A DNA stretch of 46,651 nucleotides. It comes from Candidatus Gallacutalibacter stercoravium (GTDB lineage: Bacteria > Bacillota > Clostridia > Oscillospirales > Acutalibacteraceae). How positions within the stretch are numbered: position 1 is the stretch's first letter; each line of letters begins with the position of its first letter. The translations under genes and the position numbers were made by a program. Positions 15,806 through 24,090 of the stretch are shown piece by piece. The notes under the pieces were generated by a model, which saw nothing but the letters and a program-made list of their open reading frames with translations, was not told the origin of the DNA and ran no database searches. The stretch covers positions 1 to 46,651 of the forward strand of contig DVJE01000020.1 in NCBI GenBank assembly GCA_018716975.1, written 5' to 3'.

Positions 15806-16444
15806 TTAGCCGAAAAAGCGGGCCTCTAAAGCGGCGCAAAGCAGGTGATACATGCACTCGTGGGCTTCTTGCACCCGGTAGGTTTCTTCATAGGGGGCGC
15901 GCACGGTAAGATGGCAAATTTCTTGCAGCTTGCCGCCGGTTTTGCCGGTAAGGCCGATGGTCTTAATCCCCATGGCCCGGGCGCAGGTGGCCGCATAGCA
16001 AACGTTTTTGGCGTTACCCGAGGTGGAAATAGCCAGCAGCACGTCGCCGCGCTTGCCGTAGCCGTAAACCTGCTGGGCAAAGCACAAAGCGGGATCCACG
16101 TCGTTGGCAAAGGCGGAGTTTAGGGAAGGATGGCTGGTAAGCGACAGGCAGGGCAGCGCCTCTTGCAAATGCTGCGCCAGGTAGGCGCCGTCTTCCGATT
16201 GGGCGGCCAAAAGCCGTTGATGCTCCGGCGAAAGGGTGCGGGAAGAGAGAAAGCCTTTCATCAGTTCCCCTGCGATGTGCTCGCAGTCGGCAGCGCTGCC
16301 GCCGTTGCCGCACAACAACAGCTTGCCGCCCTCGCGGTAACAATCGCTAATAAAGCTAAAAGCGCGGCGCATGTCGCCGGCGCACACCTGCAAATCGGGG
16401 TGCCTATCAAAAAATTCCTGTATGAGCGCGTCGTGTTTTTCCAT
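15806..16444 (-). CDS. SIS domain sugar-phosphate isomerase (GmhA-like)
   Basis: A 212-residue SIS protein. LLLCGNGGSAADCEHIAGEL and LLAISTSGNAKNVCYA are the sugar-phosphate-binding motifs of the sedoheptulose-7-phosphate isomerase (GmhA/DiaA) group. YRVQEAHECMYHLL is the conserved C-terminal segment. It is the first gene of the minus-strand operon and lies 36 bases before the GH38 gene. True GmhA serves heptose synthesis for lipopolysaccharide or S-layers; no other heptose gene is present, so a role in mannose-derived sugar phosphates is more likely here. The ATG at 16444 follows AAGGAGG. Confidence 0.88.
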   Translation of the reverse strand: MEKHDALIQEFFDRHPDLQVCAGDMRRAFSFISDCYREGGKLLLCGNGGSAADCEHIAGELMKGFLSSRTLSPEHQRLLAAQSEDGAYLAQHLQEALPCLSLTSHPSLNSAFANDVDPALCFAQQVYGYGKRGDVLLAISTSGNAKNVCYAATCARAMGIKTIGLTGKTGGKLQEICHLTVRAPYEETYRVQEAHECMYHLLCAALEARFFG

Positions 16445-16497
16445 ATGTAAAAATCCTCCTTGCGGTTTGCCGCCGGTTGGGCGGTGAAATTGGTATC

Positions 16498-16680
16498 ATT
16501 ATATAGAGCAGCCGTTCAGGGATCCATGCCTATTCTTGCTTTCTGGAAATAACGCTTTTGTATGGCGGCGAGGCGTGTGCGGCACAAACGGGGGTGCGGC
16601 GGCTGCACACCAGCTTTGCGATCTGGCTTATCGTAAATAACAACAAAATCTATTGCATTTTATAGCGGGAATGGTACAAT
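16498..16680. promoter_or_regulatory. Divergent promoters between the SIS operon and the epimerase gene
   Basis: For the plus-strand epimerase TTGCAT (16653-16658), 16 bases, TACAAT (16675-16680). For the minus-strand SIS operon TATAAT (16503-16498) is clear but its -35 is poor, which hints at activator control. GC-rich sequence lies between. The 320-base gap holds no gene that I can support. Confidence 0.6.
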
Positions 16681-16764
16681 CAGGACGTTGAGCGGTGCGG
16701 CAGCCACGCCGCCCGGTTAACGGCTGTTATCCGGCCGATATTTTGTTACATAGGAGGCAAGTTG

Positions 16765-17652
16765 ATGAAACTCGCAAACGTTGCATGGGGCTGGACCCCG
16801 ATCCCCGAGGATTTGCCCGAAGGGGATTCCCTGATTAAAATTGCAGACCAAATCCGTGCGCTGGGCTTTGAAGCGGTGGATTATCTGGCTACGCCCGAGG
16901 CGCTGGATAAATTCTATACCGAAGAGGCCAGCCGCAAACTGGGGGAACATTCCCGCAGCATCGGCTTGGAGCCCAACGTGTTGGTGTTCCAAGAGGCCAA
17001 GTGGAACAATCCCGACCCCGCCGTGCGGGAAGAGAACATGCGTTACTTTGAGAAGTGCGCTCAGGTGGCCAGCTGGATCGGCTGCAAAATTGTTTCGGGC
17101 CTGGTGCCCCAGCCCTGCGGCGCAACCCCTTGGCACATTAAGCCCTCTGCCCCGGCAGAAAAGCACGGCTTTCACCTGCCCGCCGACTACAGCTATGAGA
17201 AGGATTGGGCTACGTTAATCGGCGAATACCAAAAGGCGGTTAAAATTGCAGAAAAGTATGGCCTGCGCATGAGCATTGAGTGCTTCGTGTTCTCTATGAT
17301 CTCTACGCCCCACGCCATGCTGCAAGCGCTGAAGGATGTGGGCAGCCCCAACTTCGGCATCCAGCTGGATACCAGCCACCTGGTAACCCAGCACATCGAT
17401 CCTGAGTGGACCATCCACATGCTGGGCGGCAAAAATATCTTTAACGTCCATTGCAAAGATAACGATATGGTTACCCGCAGCAACATTCCCGCCGGTTGCG
17501 GCCTGGTGGATTACACTGCGGTCATTGAGGCGCTGCGCAATGTGGGCTACGACGGCAATCTGGCGGTAGAATTGGAGTTTACCGACAATCCCCGCCGCTA
17601 CAACAAGCAGGCGTTGGATCATCTGCGCCTCTGCTTGGCTGGGGAATATTAA
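16765..17652 (+). CDS. Sugar phosphate isomerase/epimerase (xylose-isomerase-like TIM barrel)
   Basis: A 295-residue TIM-barrel protein of the AP-endonuclease-2/xylose isomerase-like fold. Probable metal ligands are Glu in MSIECFVF, Asp and His in QLDTSHLV, His in VHCKDND and Glu in AVELEFTD. It has the size of tagatose-epimerase or hydroxypyruvate-isomerase relatives, which move keto groups or epimerise ketoses. It starts at the ATG at 16765 after AGGAGG. It is divergent from the mannosidase operon and shares its intergenic region, so it probably acts on the released sugar. The exact substrate cannot be read from sequence. Confidence 0.87.
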   Translation: MKLANVAWGWTPIPEDLPEGDSLIKIADQIRALGFEAVDYLATPEALDKFYTEEASRKLGEHSRSIGLEPNVLVFQEAKWNNPDPAVREENMRYFEKCAQVASWIGCKIVSGLVPQPCGATPWHIKPSAPAEKHGFHLPADYSYEKDWATLIGEYQKAVKIAEKYGLRMSIECFVFSMISTPHAMLQALKDVGSPNFGIQLDTSHLVTQHIDPEWTIHMLGGKNIFNVHCKDNDMVTRSNIPAGCGLVDYTAVIEALRNVGYDGNLAVELEFTDNPRRYNKQALDHLRLCLAGEY

Positions 17653-17670
17653 TTTTTTCAAGCAACTGCA

Positions 17671-17703
17671 AAAAGGCGGTGGGTACAAATGGTACCCACC
17701 GCC
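17671..17703. terminator. Bidirectional terminator hairpin
   Basis: GGCGGTGGGTAC and GTACCCACCGCC form a perfect twelve-pair stem with a five-base loop. The T-run lies on the minus-strand side, so it chiefly ends the PepSY gene, but it also stands just after the epimerase gene. Confidence 0.85.
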
Positions 17704-17719
17704 TTATGCTATGCCCGCT

Positions 17720-18421
17720 TTACAGGCGCAAATCAGCGTTCCAATCCAAAATAACGCCGGTGCGGGCGTCTATTTCAAATTCGTATTTGATATTTTGATA
17801 AAACAGTTCGCCCTCCCAGCGCAGTTGGTCGTCGTCCCCTTCGGCACGGATCAGGATATCTTCCCGAGGGGCGCCGGGCACCTTGCTTTGCACAATATCT
17901 TTAGCCCGCTCTTCATCAGCGGGATTTTCAGCAAGTTGATAGGCCCACTCTTCCTCCACTTCGTAGTCGGCGCCGACGATTCGGCCGTCCTCCATAGCAA
18001 TTTCAAAATCGTAATCGCCGTAACTTGTTTCAAACGTAATGTCGTAGATGGGAATACCGTTATCGCCATCCTGCTCTATTTTCGTGTTATAGGCGTCGGC
18101 TTGCGCAACGCCGGCATTTTCTAGGGCGATGGCCAGGGCCTCTTCGCGAGAACAACCGCCGGCTGCCGCATTGGGCACAGAAGACGCCGCCTCTGCCCCC
18201 GAGCCGGTGGAGGCCACAGAAGAAGATGCGGCCGGTAGAGAAGATGTTTGAGAAACGGCCTGAGAATTCAGCGGTGCTTCGCTTACCAGCGGCGCGATAG
18301 ACGAAACACCGCCGTCAGAGGCAGAAGGGGTTCCGGTTTGCGGGCTGCAGGCCGTCAGGCCGGCAATACAGGCGATGCAGATGCAGCCGGCGCATACGGC
18401 CGCCCATTGCTTTTTGTTCAT
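17720..18421 (-). CDS. PepSY-domain lipoprotein
   Basis: A 233-residue exported protein. The signal peptide ends in the lipobox LTAC with Cys25. A Ser/Ala-rich linker follows, and then two PepSY-type repeats (about residues 88-155 and 170-233), each ending in the usual pattern of an acidic helix, a tyrosine-rich strand and a final strand. PepSY domains often inhibit peptidases or bind near the envelope, and their real partners are mostly unknown. The ATG at 18421 overlaps the stop of the upstream DUF6125 gene (ATGA) and follows AGGAGGAG. A terminator follows at 17671-17703. Confidence 0.9.
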   Translation of the reverse strand: MNKKQWAAVCAGCICIACIAGLTACSPQTGTPSASDGGVSSIAPLVSEAPLNSQAVSQTSSLPAASSSVASTGSGAEAASSVPNAAAGGCSREEALAIALENAGVAQADAYNTKIEQDGDNGIPIYDITFETSYGDYDFEIAMEDGRIVGADYEVEEEWAYQLAENPADEERAKDIVQSKVPGAPREDILIRAEGDDDQLRWEGELFYQNIKYEFEIDARTGVILDWNADLRL

Positions 18422-18957
18422 CGTGATAACTCCTCCTTCTCGTGCAAGGTAAAGCGCCAGGCGCAGGCGCACGTGTCATCGGTTATGTCGGGGTAACAAC
18501 TAAGGCACTCACAGGTGATGCGGCTATCGATGGTTTTGGCAAAGCCGGCGTATTCAATACATCCCACCGGCTTGCAGGGGTGCAGCGGCATATTTTTGCG
18601 CTTGCGGGCGGTTTGCACACGGCAATCTAGGGCGCGGTAAATCAAAGTGTTGCCCTTGCGTTCTATCTGATCGCTGTTGATATTGGCATAAAAACGCAGA
18701 GAGAGCGCCTTGGCCAAGCCGTCTAACCCGGCCTGCTCCGGCAGCTTTAAAAACGCTTTTATCCGCCGCGCTTCAATAACGGTAAAACGCTTCCAGGCCT
18801 CTGCGTCGTGAAACATCGCTTCATCCATGCCGTATTTTCGCTCTATGGTTTGAAACCACACGCCGTCCATCGCCAGCCAGTTTTTGGAATAGATGGTGAT
18901 GAGTTCTATCAGTTCTTCTTTTGACAGCGCGTTTAATACATCTTGGTTATTGTTCAT
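18418..18957 (-). CDS. DUF6125 family cytosolic protein
   Basis: A 179-residue soluble protein. The N-terminal half is helical with LITIYSKNWLAMDGVWFQTIERKYG. The C-terminal half has DCRVQTARKRKNMPLHPCKPVG followed by YAGFAKTIDSRITCECLSCYPD, the pattern of DUF6125 and the related thiazoline-carboxylate hydrolase-like family, with clustered cysteines and basic residues. No reaction is proven. I choose the ATG at 18957, with GGAG eleven bases before it, over the GTG at 18969 that touches GGAG. It is coupled by ATGA to the PepSY lipoprotein gene. Confidence 0.8.
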   Translation of the reverse strand: MNNNQDVLNALSKEELIELITIYSKNWLAMDGVWFQTIERKYGMDEAMFHDAEAWKRFTVIEARRIKAFLKLPEQAGLDGLAKALSLRFYANINSDQIERKGNTLIYRALDCRVQTARKRKNMPLHPCKPVGCIEYAGFAKTIDSRITCECLSCYPDITDDTCACAWRFTLHEKEELSR

Positions 18958-19195
18958 GCGTTTGATCACTCCGTTCGCATATGGATGGTTTTTGTTTTTC
19001 GGGGCGTGCGATCCGTTTGAACGGGTTGTGTTTCATGCCCTTTGGCGGCGCCGCTTTTTTGCGGCGTTTTCTTTACCGCACTCACCATTCTACACAAAAA
19101 AGGCCGTTTTTGAAAGGGCGCAGCGAATTTTCTTTTGGCTGTTGTAAAAAAGGCAAGGTTCTTCTATGGGAATTCTTTCGCTTATCGATAAAGCA

Positions 19196-19224
19196 TTGAC
19201 ATCGTTTTTTTGCGGTGTTACGAT
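19196..19224 (+). promoter_or_regulatory. Flavodoxin promoter with downstream direct repeat
   Basis: TTGACA (19196-19201), 17 bases, TACGAT (19219-19224). Just downstream AGATAGAC occurs twice (near 19232 and 19247), which could be a regulator site. The rest of 18958-19195 holds no gene that I can support. Confidence 0.65.
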
Positions 19225-19268
19225 TTGAAACAGATAGACTTTGTATAGATAGACAAGGGGGAAAGCAT

Positions 19269-19763
19269 ATGAAAATGGCAGTTTTGTACCATTCGGTTAG
19301 TGGAAACACCAAAACCATGGCAGAGGTGATTGCGGAGGGAATGCAGTCGGTGGCCGGCGTGGCCGCCAAGGCTTTTTCGGTGGACGATGTTGATGAAGCA
19401 TGGGTCAAAGAGAGCAAATGCGTGGTAGTGGGCACCCCTATTTATTTGGCCAGCGTCAGCGGCAAGGTGAAATCTTGGTTGGAGGGCCCCTGCAAAAAGT
19501 GTGAATTGGCGGGGAAAATAGGCGGCGCTTTTGCTACGGCCGACTATGTGCACGGCGGTGGAGAGCTGGGCATTCGCACCATTTTGGATCACATGATGGT
19601 GCTGGGCATGCTCACCTATTCCGGCGGCGGCGCGTTGGGCAAGCCGGTTATCCACCTGGGGCCTGTTGCCATCGGCGGCCATTTGGAGGAAAGCAAAGAT
19701 GTGTTCCTCTTGTATGGCAAGCGGATGGCAGAAAAAACGCTGGAGATTTTTTCTGAGAAATAG
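19269..19763 (+). CDS. Flavodoxin family protein
   Basis: A 164-residue flavodoxin-fold protein. The FMN phosphate loop is SVSGNTKTMAEVI (residues 9-21), and GTPIYLASVSGKVKSWLEG is the second flavin loop. CKKCELAGKIGGAFATADYVHGGGE resembles the WrbA/quinone-reductase-like branch. It carries electrons in the cytoplasm or reduces quinones or flavins. The ATG at 19269 follows GGGGGAAAG. It is monocistronic with a strong promoter and a terminator hairpin. It is one of six flavodoxin-fold genes or remnants in this window. Confidence 0.92.
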   Translation: MKMAVLYHSVSGNTKTMAEVIAEGMQSVAGVAAKAFSVDDVDEAWVKESKCVVVGTPIYLASVSGKVKSWLEGPCKKCELAGKIGGAFATADYVHGGGELGIRTILDHMMVLGMLTYSGGGALGKPVIHLGPVAIGGHLEESKDVFLLYGKRMAEKTLEIFSEK

Positions 19764-19799
19764 GGCTATTAACCGAAAAACTTCACTTCGTAAAAGCAA

Positions 19800-19840
19800 A
19801 AAGCACAACAGATGGAACAATCCGTCCGTTGTGCTTTTTC
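19800..19840 (+). terminator. Flavodoxin terminator
   Basis: AAGCACAAC with GATGGA pairs with TCCGTC and GTTGTGCTT around ACAA, followed by TTT. Confidence 0.85.
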
Positions 19841-19920
19841 GTACCGCACTACTTTATAGAATACTACAATGCGCTTTCAATTGCCGCTTTTATTGGGGGG
19901 AATATGGGTTGCACCACGTT

Positions 19921-20184
19921 TTAGCGGCGCTGATAAATGATTTTGCGAATGGATTCAACAGAGAGGTTGTATTCTATCGCAAGGCGTTCCATGGATTGCC
20001 CTTGGCGGTATTTCTCTCGGATCTCTTGATTGCGCTGACGATAATACCCCTTTGCGCCGGTACCCTCGCCCCACCTTTGACGATCCTTTTGCTTAGGAAA
20101 ATATAAAGCTTCGCCGTTTGCGTATTTTTGCACTTCTTTTAATAGGTCGTCGGGAAGCACTTCGTTTGCGTTTCTATACTTCAC
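19921..20184 (-). CDS. CD3324-like helix-turn-helix protein
   Basis: An 87-residue basic protein starting at a GTG with GGAGGG eight bases upstream (the earlier ATG is out of frame). The opening MKYRNANEVLPDDLLKEVQKY and the middle segment around YFPKQKDRQRWGE are the signature of the CD3324 family. The C-terminus, MERLAIEYNLSVESIRKIIYQ, is a helix-turn-helix like those of invertase/resolvase tails and sigma region 4. It follows the unrecognised 343-residue gene by about 15 bases and is surely co-transcribed. DNA binding is likely and its target is unknown. Confidence 0.85.
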   Translation of the reverse strand: MKYRNANEVLPDDLLKEVQKYANGEALYFPKQKDRQRWGEGTGAKGYYRQRNQEIREKYRQGQSMERLAIEYNLSVESIRKIIYQRR

Positions 20185-20199
20185 GCATATGGCCCTCCA

Positions 20200-21231
20200 C
20201 TAAACGTTTTTCTCTAAAAATTCATCAACAGAAGCATAGTCTTCGATGGTAACATGGTTTGATTGAATGGCGTCTACAATGCGCTGCTCCACAAGTTTGA
20301 CGTGCTGTGCAAAGCCCGCCAGATCTTCCGCGTTAAAGCAGGTAAGCAGGTCTAACCCGGTGATACCGAAATCGCGCGCCAAATCGTCCAGATCGGTTTG
20401 CATCCGAAAACTTTCTCCAAACGCCAAAGAGGCGTCGCCTTGTGCGCAAAAGGCGTAAACCCGCCGAAAATAGTAGCTGCACTCCTGGTACCACTCCGCC
20501 ACATAAGTATAATCCGGATGAACAACCGCCGGGGCGATGCGCGGTTCCATGGAATAAAACAGCTTTCGTGTCGTTTGAATCATACGATAGGCGATGGATT
20601 TTAAGGCTTCTTCATCGCTGCTTTGCAGCATTTGCTGGCAGTAAACGAGAAAATCCTGGGGGATATGCTTCATGCGCTTTAGTTCTTCCAGCTGATTAAA
20701 TCCTTTAAAATAGGTTTGATTCAGGCAGGCAACCGCCATGCACAAAGAGTCGGAAATATAGCCAACCGCTTTTCTCATTTTGCAAAGGCCGGTTTCAAAT
20801 GCCATGGTTTTATAAAGTTCCATGGCATTATCCAGCCACTCCAAACCTCTTTGGAACATATAGTTAAAATCCGCCAGGTTAGCCATTAGCTTGGCGCGCA
20901 GATACAAAAATCGCTGCCTATCCGCTTCATTGCGGCTATAAATAATTTTTGCTTCGGCCAGAACGGTTAAATAATACCCCTTGGCGTCTGCATCCCGTTC
21001 AAAGCTTTCCCAAGTTCTTTGCTGAAAATCATACCCAATGCCGTTGATGATAAAAGTTCTGGCCAGCCCTACAAAAGGATCGGCATCAGAGATAATTGTA
21101 TTTACATACCGCACGTTGCGATCTTCTTCTAAACAGTAGGTATTGTGTTCGAGCAAAAGAGAGATTTGAGAGGCATATTTCTTGCGGGTTTCATCAATAG
21201 CCCAGTCTATCAGGCGGTTGTCTGCTGTCAT
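20200..21231 (-). CDS. Unrecognised 343-residue helical protein
   Basis: The ATG at 21231 (MTADNRLIDWA) follows AGGAGG with a ten-base gap, so the gene is real. The product is soluble, almost entirely helical, rich in aromatic residues and Met, with no membrane segment or signal peptide. Segments such as NTYCLEEDRNVRYVNTIISD and CQQMLQSSDEEALKSIAYRM suggest a helical-repeat or HEPN-like bundle, but I cannot name a family. It is directly upstream of the CD3324-like DNA-binding gene in one operon, so it may be an effector or sensor partner of it. Confidence 0.75.
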   Translation of the reverse strand: MTADNRLIDWAIDETRKKYASQISLLLEHNTYCLEEDRNVRYVNTIISDADPFVGLARTFIINGIGYDFQQRTWESFERDADAKGYYLTVLAEAKIIYSRNEADRQRFLYLRAKLMANLADFNYMFQRGLEWLDNAMELYKTMAFETGLCKMRKAVGYISDSLCMAVACLNQTYFKGFNQLEELKRMKHIPQDFLVYCQQMLQSSDEEALKSIAYRMIQTTRKLFYSMEPRIAPAVVHPDYTYVAEWYQECSYYFRRVYAFCAQGDASLAFGESFRMQTDLDDLARDFGITGLDLLTCFNAEDLAGFAQHVKLVEQRIVDAIQSNHVTIEDYASVDEFLEKNV

Positions 21232-21456
21232 TATTCGTTTTCCTCCTAGTTCATTGTTAATACTCACCGCTTTTATCCAGTTTTACATTTTAAAGCATAG
21301 CATGAAAATAAGGGAAAGGAAAGGTAACGTATTTTTTAAAAAATAGGCTACCTGCCGTGAATACCCGATTGCTCCAATATTAGAAAAGGCCCAAACAGTA
21401 ATGAGGCAGGCAAACCGTTGCAATATGAACAAATTATGAAAAATAGACCGTTTGCC

Positions 21457-21732
21457 TTGACAGAGCAAAATCAGGTGCTAAAATTGGTTTTGCACAGAAG
21501 CGTTATATTTAAAACAGTTTTCATTATAACCAAGTGGCTATACAACATAAAAACGATTCGCACGCCGGCGGCTGGGGTGATTGCCTGCCCAAAAACTGCC
21601 GGTGTTTCGCTTGTGTTGCCCAAGGATTCAGGCGCCCGAAACTGTGGCAAATGGTGTGGCGGCGAAAGGATGAAAGCTGAAAAGGCAAACAGTAGCGCAT
21701 GGTAAAATTTGCAATAATAGAGGTTGGCTGCA
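21457..21732 (+). promoter_or_regulatory. Promoter and long leader of the second MATE gene
   Basis: TTGACA (21457-21462), 16 bases, TAAAAT (21479-21484) predict a leader of about 240 bases before the MATE ATG. The leader can pair at CCGGC/GCCGG (21565-21602) and GCCTG/CAGGC (21583-21634) and has GAAAGGATGAAAGC downstream, but there is no clear terminator. I do not recognise a known riboswitch. The open frame crossing it shows no protein-like features. The 21232-21456 part of this 501-base gap is AT-rich and shows nothing I can support. Confidence 0.5.
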
Positions 21733-23106
21733 ATGAATCAGGAGAAGGATTTTTTAGGAAAAGAACCGATTGGTAAGCTGCTGCTAAAGTTGGCTTTGCC
21801 CACGGTAGCGGCGCAAATCATCAACATGCTTTACAACATTGTGGATCGAATTTACATCGGCCATATTCCCGATGTGGGAGCAGAAGCGTTAACCGGCGTG
21901 GGTGTTTGCATGCCGCTTATTATGATAGTAACCGCTTTTGCCGCCTTTGTGGGCTACGGCGGCGCGCCGCGCGCCTCTATTTTTATGGGGCAGGACGATC
22001 ATGAGTCCGCAGAAAAAACAATGGGGAACTGCTTTATGGTTCAGATTATCATATCGGTTCTTCTAACGGCGGCGCTTTTGCTTTGGAACAGAGATTTCTT
22101 AATGGCTTTTGGCGCTAGCCCCAATACCATTGAATACGGCGTTGCTTACATGAACATTTATGCAATCGGCACCATTTTCGTGCAGCTAACGCTGGGTATG
22201 AACGCCTTTATTACCGCCCAAGGTTTTGCCAAAACAGGCATGCTGTCGGTGCTTATCGGCGCCGTGGCCAACATTATCCTTGACCCCATTTTTATTTTTT
22301 CCTTTGGCATGGGGGTGCGGGGCGCCGCCTTGGCAACTATCATCTCGCAGGCAATGTCTTGCGTATGGGTGTTGGCGTTTTTGTTTGGGAAAACCACCCA
22401 CCTGAAAATTCGTAAACAAAATTTGCTTTTGCAATCCAAAATCATTTTACCTAGCCTGGCGCTTGGGCTTTCCACTTTTATTATGCAGGCCAGCGAAAGC
22501 GTTATCTCCATTTGCTTTAACGCTTCCTTGCTGCAATACGGCGGGGATATCGCGGTAGGCGCTATGACTATATTAACAAGCGTTATGCAGTTTGCCATGT
22601 TGCCGCTGCAAGGGCTTGGCCAAGGCGCTCAGCCTATCATCAGCTATAATTACGGCGCTAGAAATCCGCAGCGTGTAAAAGCGGCGTTTCAGCTGTTGCT
22701 AAAAGCCAGCCTGGTTTATTCCACAGCGTTATGGGCGCTGGTGATGCTGTTTCCGCAAATGTTTGCGGCAATGTTCACCTCGTCTGAACCGCTGTTGAAT
22801 TTTACAAAAGACGCGCTGCGCATTTATATGGCCTGCCTGCTTTTGTTTGGCATACAAGTTGCTTGCCAAATGACATTTACCTCCCTTGGCAACGCCAAAG
22901 CCTCTATCGTAGTGGCGGTTATGCGTAAGTTCGTGCTGTTAATCCCGCTTATCTATATTTTACCGCTGGTGTTTCCCGGTGATAAAACGACGGCTGTCTA
23001 TTTGGCAGAGCCGGTGGCCGACTTTTTGGCCGTTACCTTTACCGCCATTTTGTTTACCTTCCAGTTTAAAAAGGCGTTAAGAAGCATCCAATCAGATAAG
23101 GAATAA
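21733..23106 (+). CDS. MATE family multidrug efflux transporter
   Basis: A 457-residue membrane protein with about twelve helices in two halves. The opening LGKEPIGKLLLKLALPTVAAQIINMLYNIVDRIYIGH is classic for the DinF/NorM-like MATE branch of Clostridia. LPLQGLGQGAQPIISYNYGAR is the second-half signature. It should export drugs or metabolites at the expense of an ion gradient. The ATG at 21733 follows AGAGGTTGG. It has its own promoter and long leader and no linked regulator. It is only distantly related to the MATE at 3844-5187. Confidence 0.95.
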   Translation: MNQEKDFLGKEPIGKLLLKLALPTVAAQIINMLYNIVDRIYIGHIPDVGAEALTGVGVCMPLIMIVTAFAAFVGYGGAPRASIFMGQDDHESAEKTMGNCFMVQIIISVLLTAALLLWNRDFLMAFGASPNTIEYGVAYMNIYAIGTIFVQLTLGMNAFITAQGFAKTGMLSVLIGAVANIILDPIFIFSFGMGVRGAALATIISQAMSCVWVLAFLFGKTTHLKIRKQNLLLQSKIILPSLALGLSTFIMQASESVISICFNASLLQYGGDIAVGAMTILTSVMQFAMLPLQGLGQGAQPIISYNYGARNPQRVKAAFQLLLKASLVYSTALWALVMLFPQMFAAMFTSSEPLLNFTKDALRIYMACLLLFGIQVACQMTFTSLGNAKASIVVAVMRKFVLLIPLIYILPLVFPGDKTTAVYLAEPVADFLAVTFTAILFTFQFKKALRSIQSDKE

Positions 23107-23126
23107 AGAGAATCGGTTACCTTTTC

Positions 23127-23162
23127 AACGGGCCTTTCAGGAAGCTTTCTGAAAGGCCCGTT
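23127..23162 (+). terminator. Hairpin after the second MATE gene
   Basis: AACGGGCCTTTCAG pairs perfectly with CTGAAAGGCCCGTT around eight bases, 20 bases after the stop codon. The T-run is weak. A second inverted repeat, AAACAAAGCC/GGCTTTGTTT, follows at about 23175-23217. Confidence 0.65.
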
Positions 23163-23215
23163 GCCCGCTTATTAAACAAAGCCTGTTCTGGCAGCTAAGC
23201 CGGGGCGGGCTTTGT

Positions 23216-23340
23216 TTGTAAGATGCTGCGCCAAATTCTCATTGGTATTGGTTTCGGGGAACACTTCTCCCACAGCCTCCAGCATACCAAGGCACGTGTC
23301 GCCAACCACCAGGTTGACCCCATCCAGACCGCAGCCACTG
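23216..23340 (-). mobile_element. IS256-type transposase relic
   Basis: Read on the minus strand from about 23340, one frame gives CGLDGVNLVVGDTCLGMLEAV followed by GEVFPET, which matches the core of IS256/Mutator-family transposases (the GVxLxVGDxCLGMLEAVGEVFPE region before the YQRCTVHFYRN block). The similarity stops after GEVFPET, and a stop codon lies about five codons before it. Only some 40 codons survive with no inverted repeats, so this is a dead fragment. It abuts the 5' end of the decayed flavodoxin and probably destroyed it. Confidence 0.65.
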
Positions 23341-23379
23341 TAAGAAAACTACTGCAACGGCGGCATAAAGAATTTGCAA

Positions 23380-23819
23380 AAAGGGAACACGGAGGTTGTG
23401 GCCGAAATGATAGCGGATATGACCGGCGGCGATCTGTTTCAGGTGGATACCGTAAAGCCGTATGCCGACGATTACTATACCTGCACCGCTGAGGCAAAGG
23501 CGGAGTTGCGCGAAAATGCCCGGCCAGAGCTTAAGGAATATTTGCACAACCTGGAGGGATACGATACCGTTTTTGTGGGGTATCCCAACTGGTGGGGCAC
23601 CATGCCGATGCCATGTTTACTTTTTTAGAGCACTACGACCTTTCCGGTAAGCGTGTGATTCCCTTTTGCACCAATAAGGGCAGCGGAATGGGCAGCAGTG
23701 AACAAGATCTCAAAAAGATTTGCAAAGGGGCCGTTGTGGAAAAGGGCCTATCTATTCATGGGGCCGAAGCGGCTGCTTCCCGTCAAAAAGTGCAAGCTTG
23801 GCTGCGCCAGTTGGGTTAA
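23380..23819 (+). pseudogene. Decayed flavodoxin gene
   Basis: Flavodoxin homology begins at KGNTEVVAEMIADMTGGDLF without the first strand and start codon, which the IS256 relic region replaces. It continues to YPNWWGTMPM, where one G is lost from ATGGCCATG near 23612 and the frame shifts. The rest, MFTFLEHYDLSGKRVIPFCTNKGSG to QAWLRQLG, is in another frame. A normal relative has about 160 residues with an SGNT loop. Both lesions make it inactive, although a sequencing error could explain the single-base loss. No promoter is visible. Confidence 0.85.
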
Positions 23820-24055
23820 CGGCGTGCAAATGCGCCGTTGCCAACTGGCGCAGATGGTGATTTGTGGAATATAAAGCGTTATATTATTCCACAATAGGAG
23901 ACCGGCAGCGCAAAATAAAAATCTGTTTTTCTTTCAGGTGAAAAGCACTCTCGCTTGATTTTTTGTTTAGTTAACAGTGATTTTATCAAAATTTCACATA
24001 CAGACACCGTGGTTTCACAAAATACAGGAGATAGCTAAATAATTGAAAAATATAA

Positions 24056-24084
24056 TTGACAATTACAAAAACGAGGCTTATACT
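24056..24084 (+). promoter_or_regulatory. Pyrophosphatase promoter
   Basis: TTGACA (24056-24061), 17 bases, TATACT (24079-24084) form a consensus-class promoter with a leader of about 215 bases. The preceding stretch from 23820 is AT-rich with a GTGGAATA/TATTCCAC repeat (near 23863-23890) and no gene. Confidence 0.85.
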
Positions 24085-24090
24085 GTGTTG

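Noticed and set aside
21541-21700. MATE leader as a cobalamin riboswitch
   Set aside because: Some GCCTGCC-like and GCC-rich strings recall it, but the B12-box and the GCCACTG core are missing.
21418-21705. Plus-strand open frame of 95 codons before the second MATE gene
   Set aside because: It spans the promoter and leader, has no binding site and no protein-like composition.
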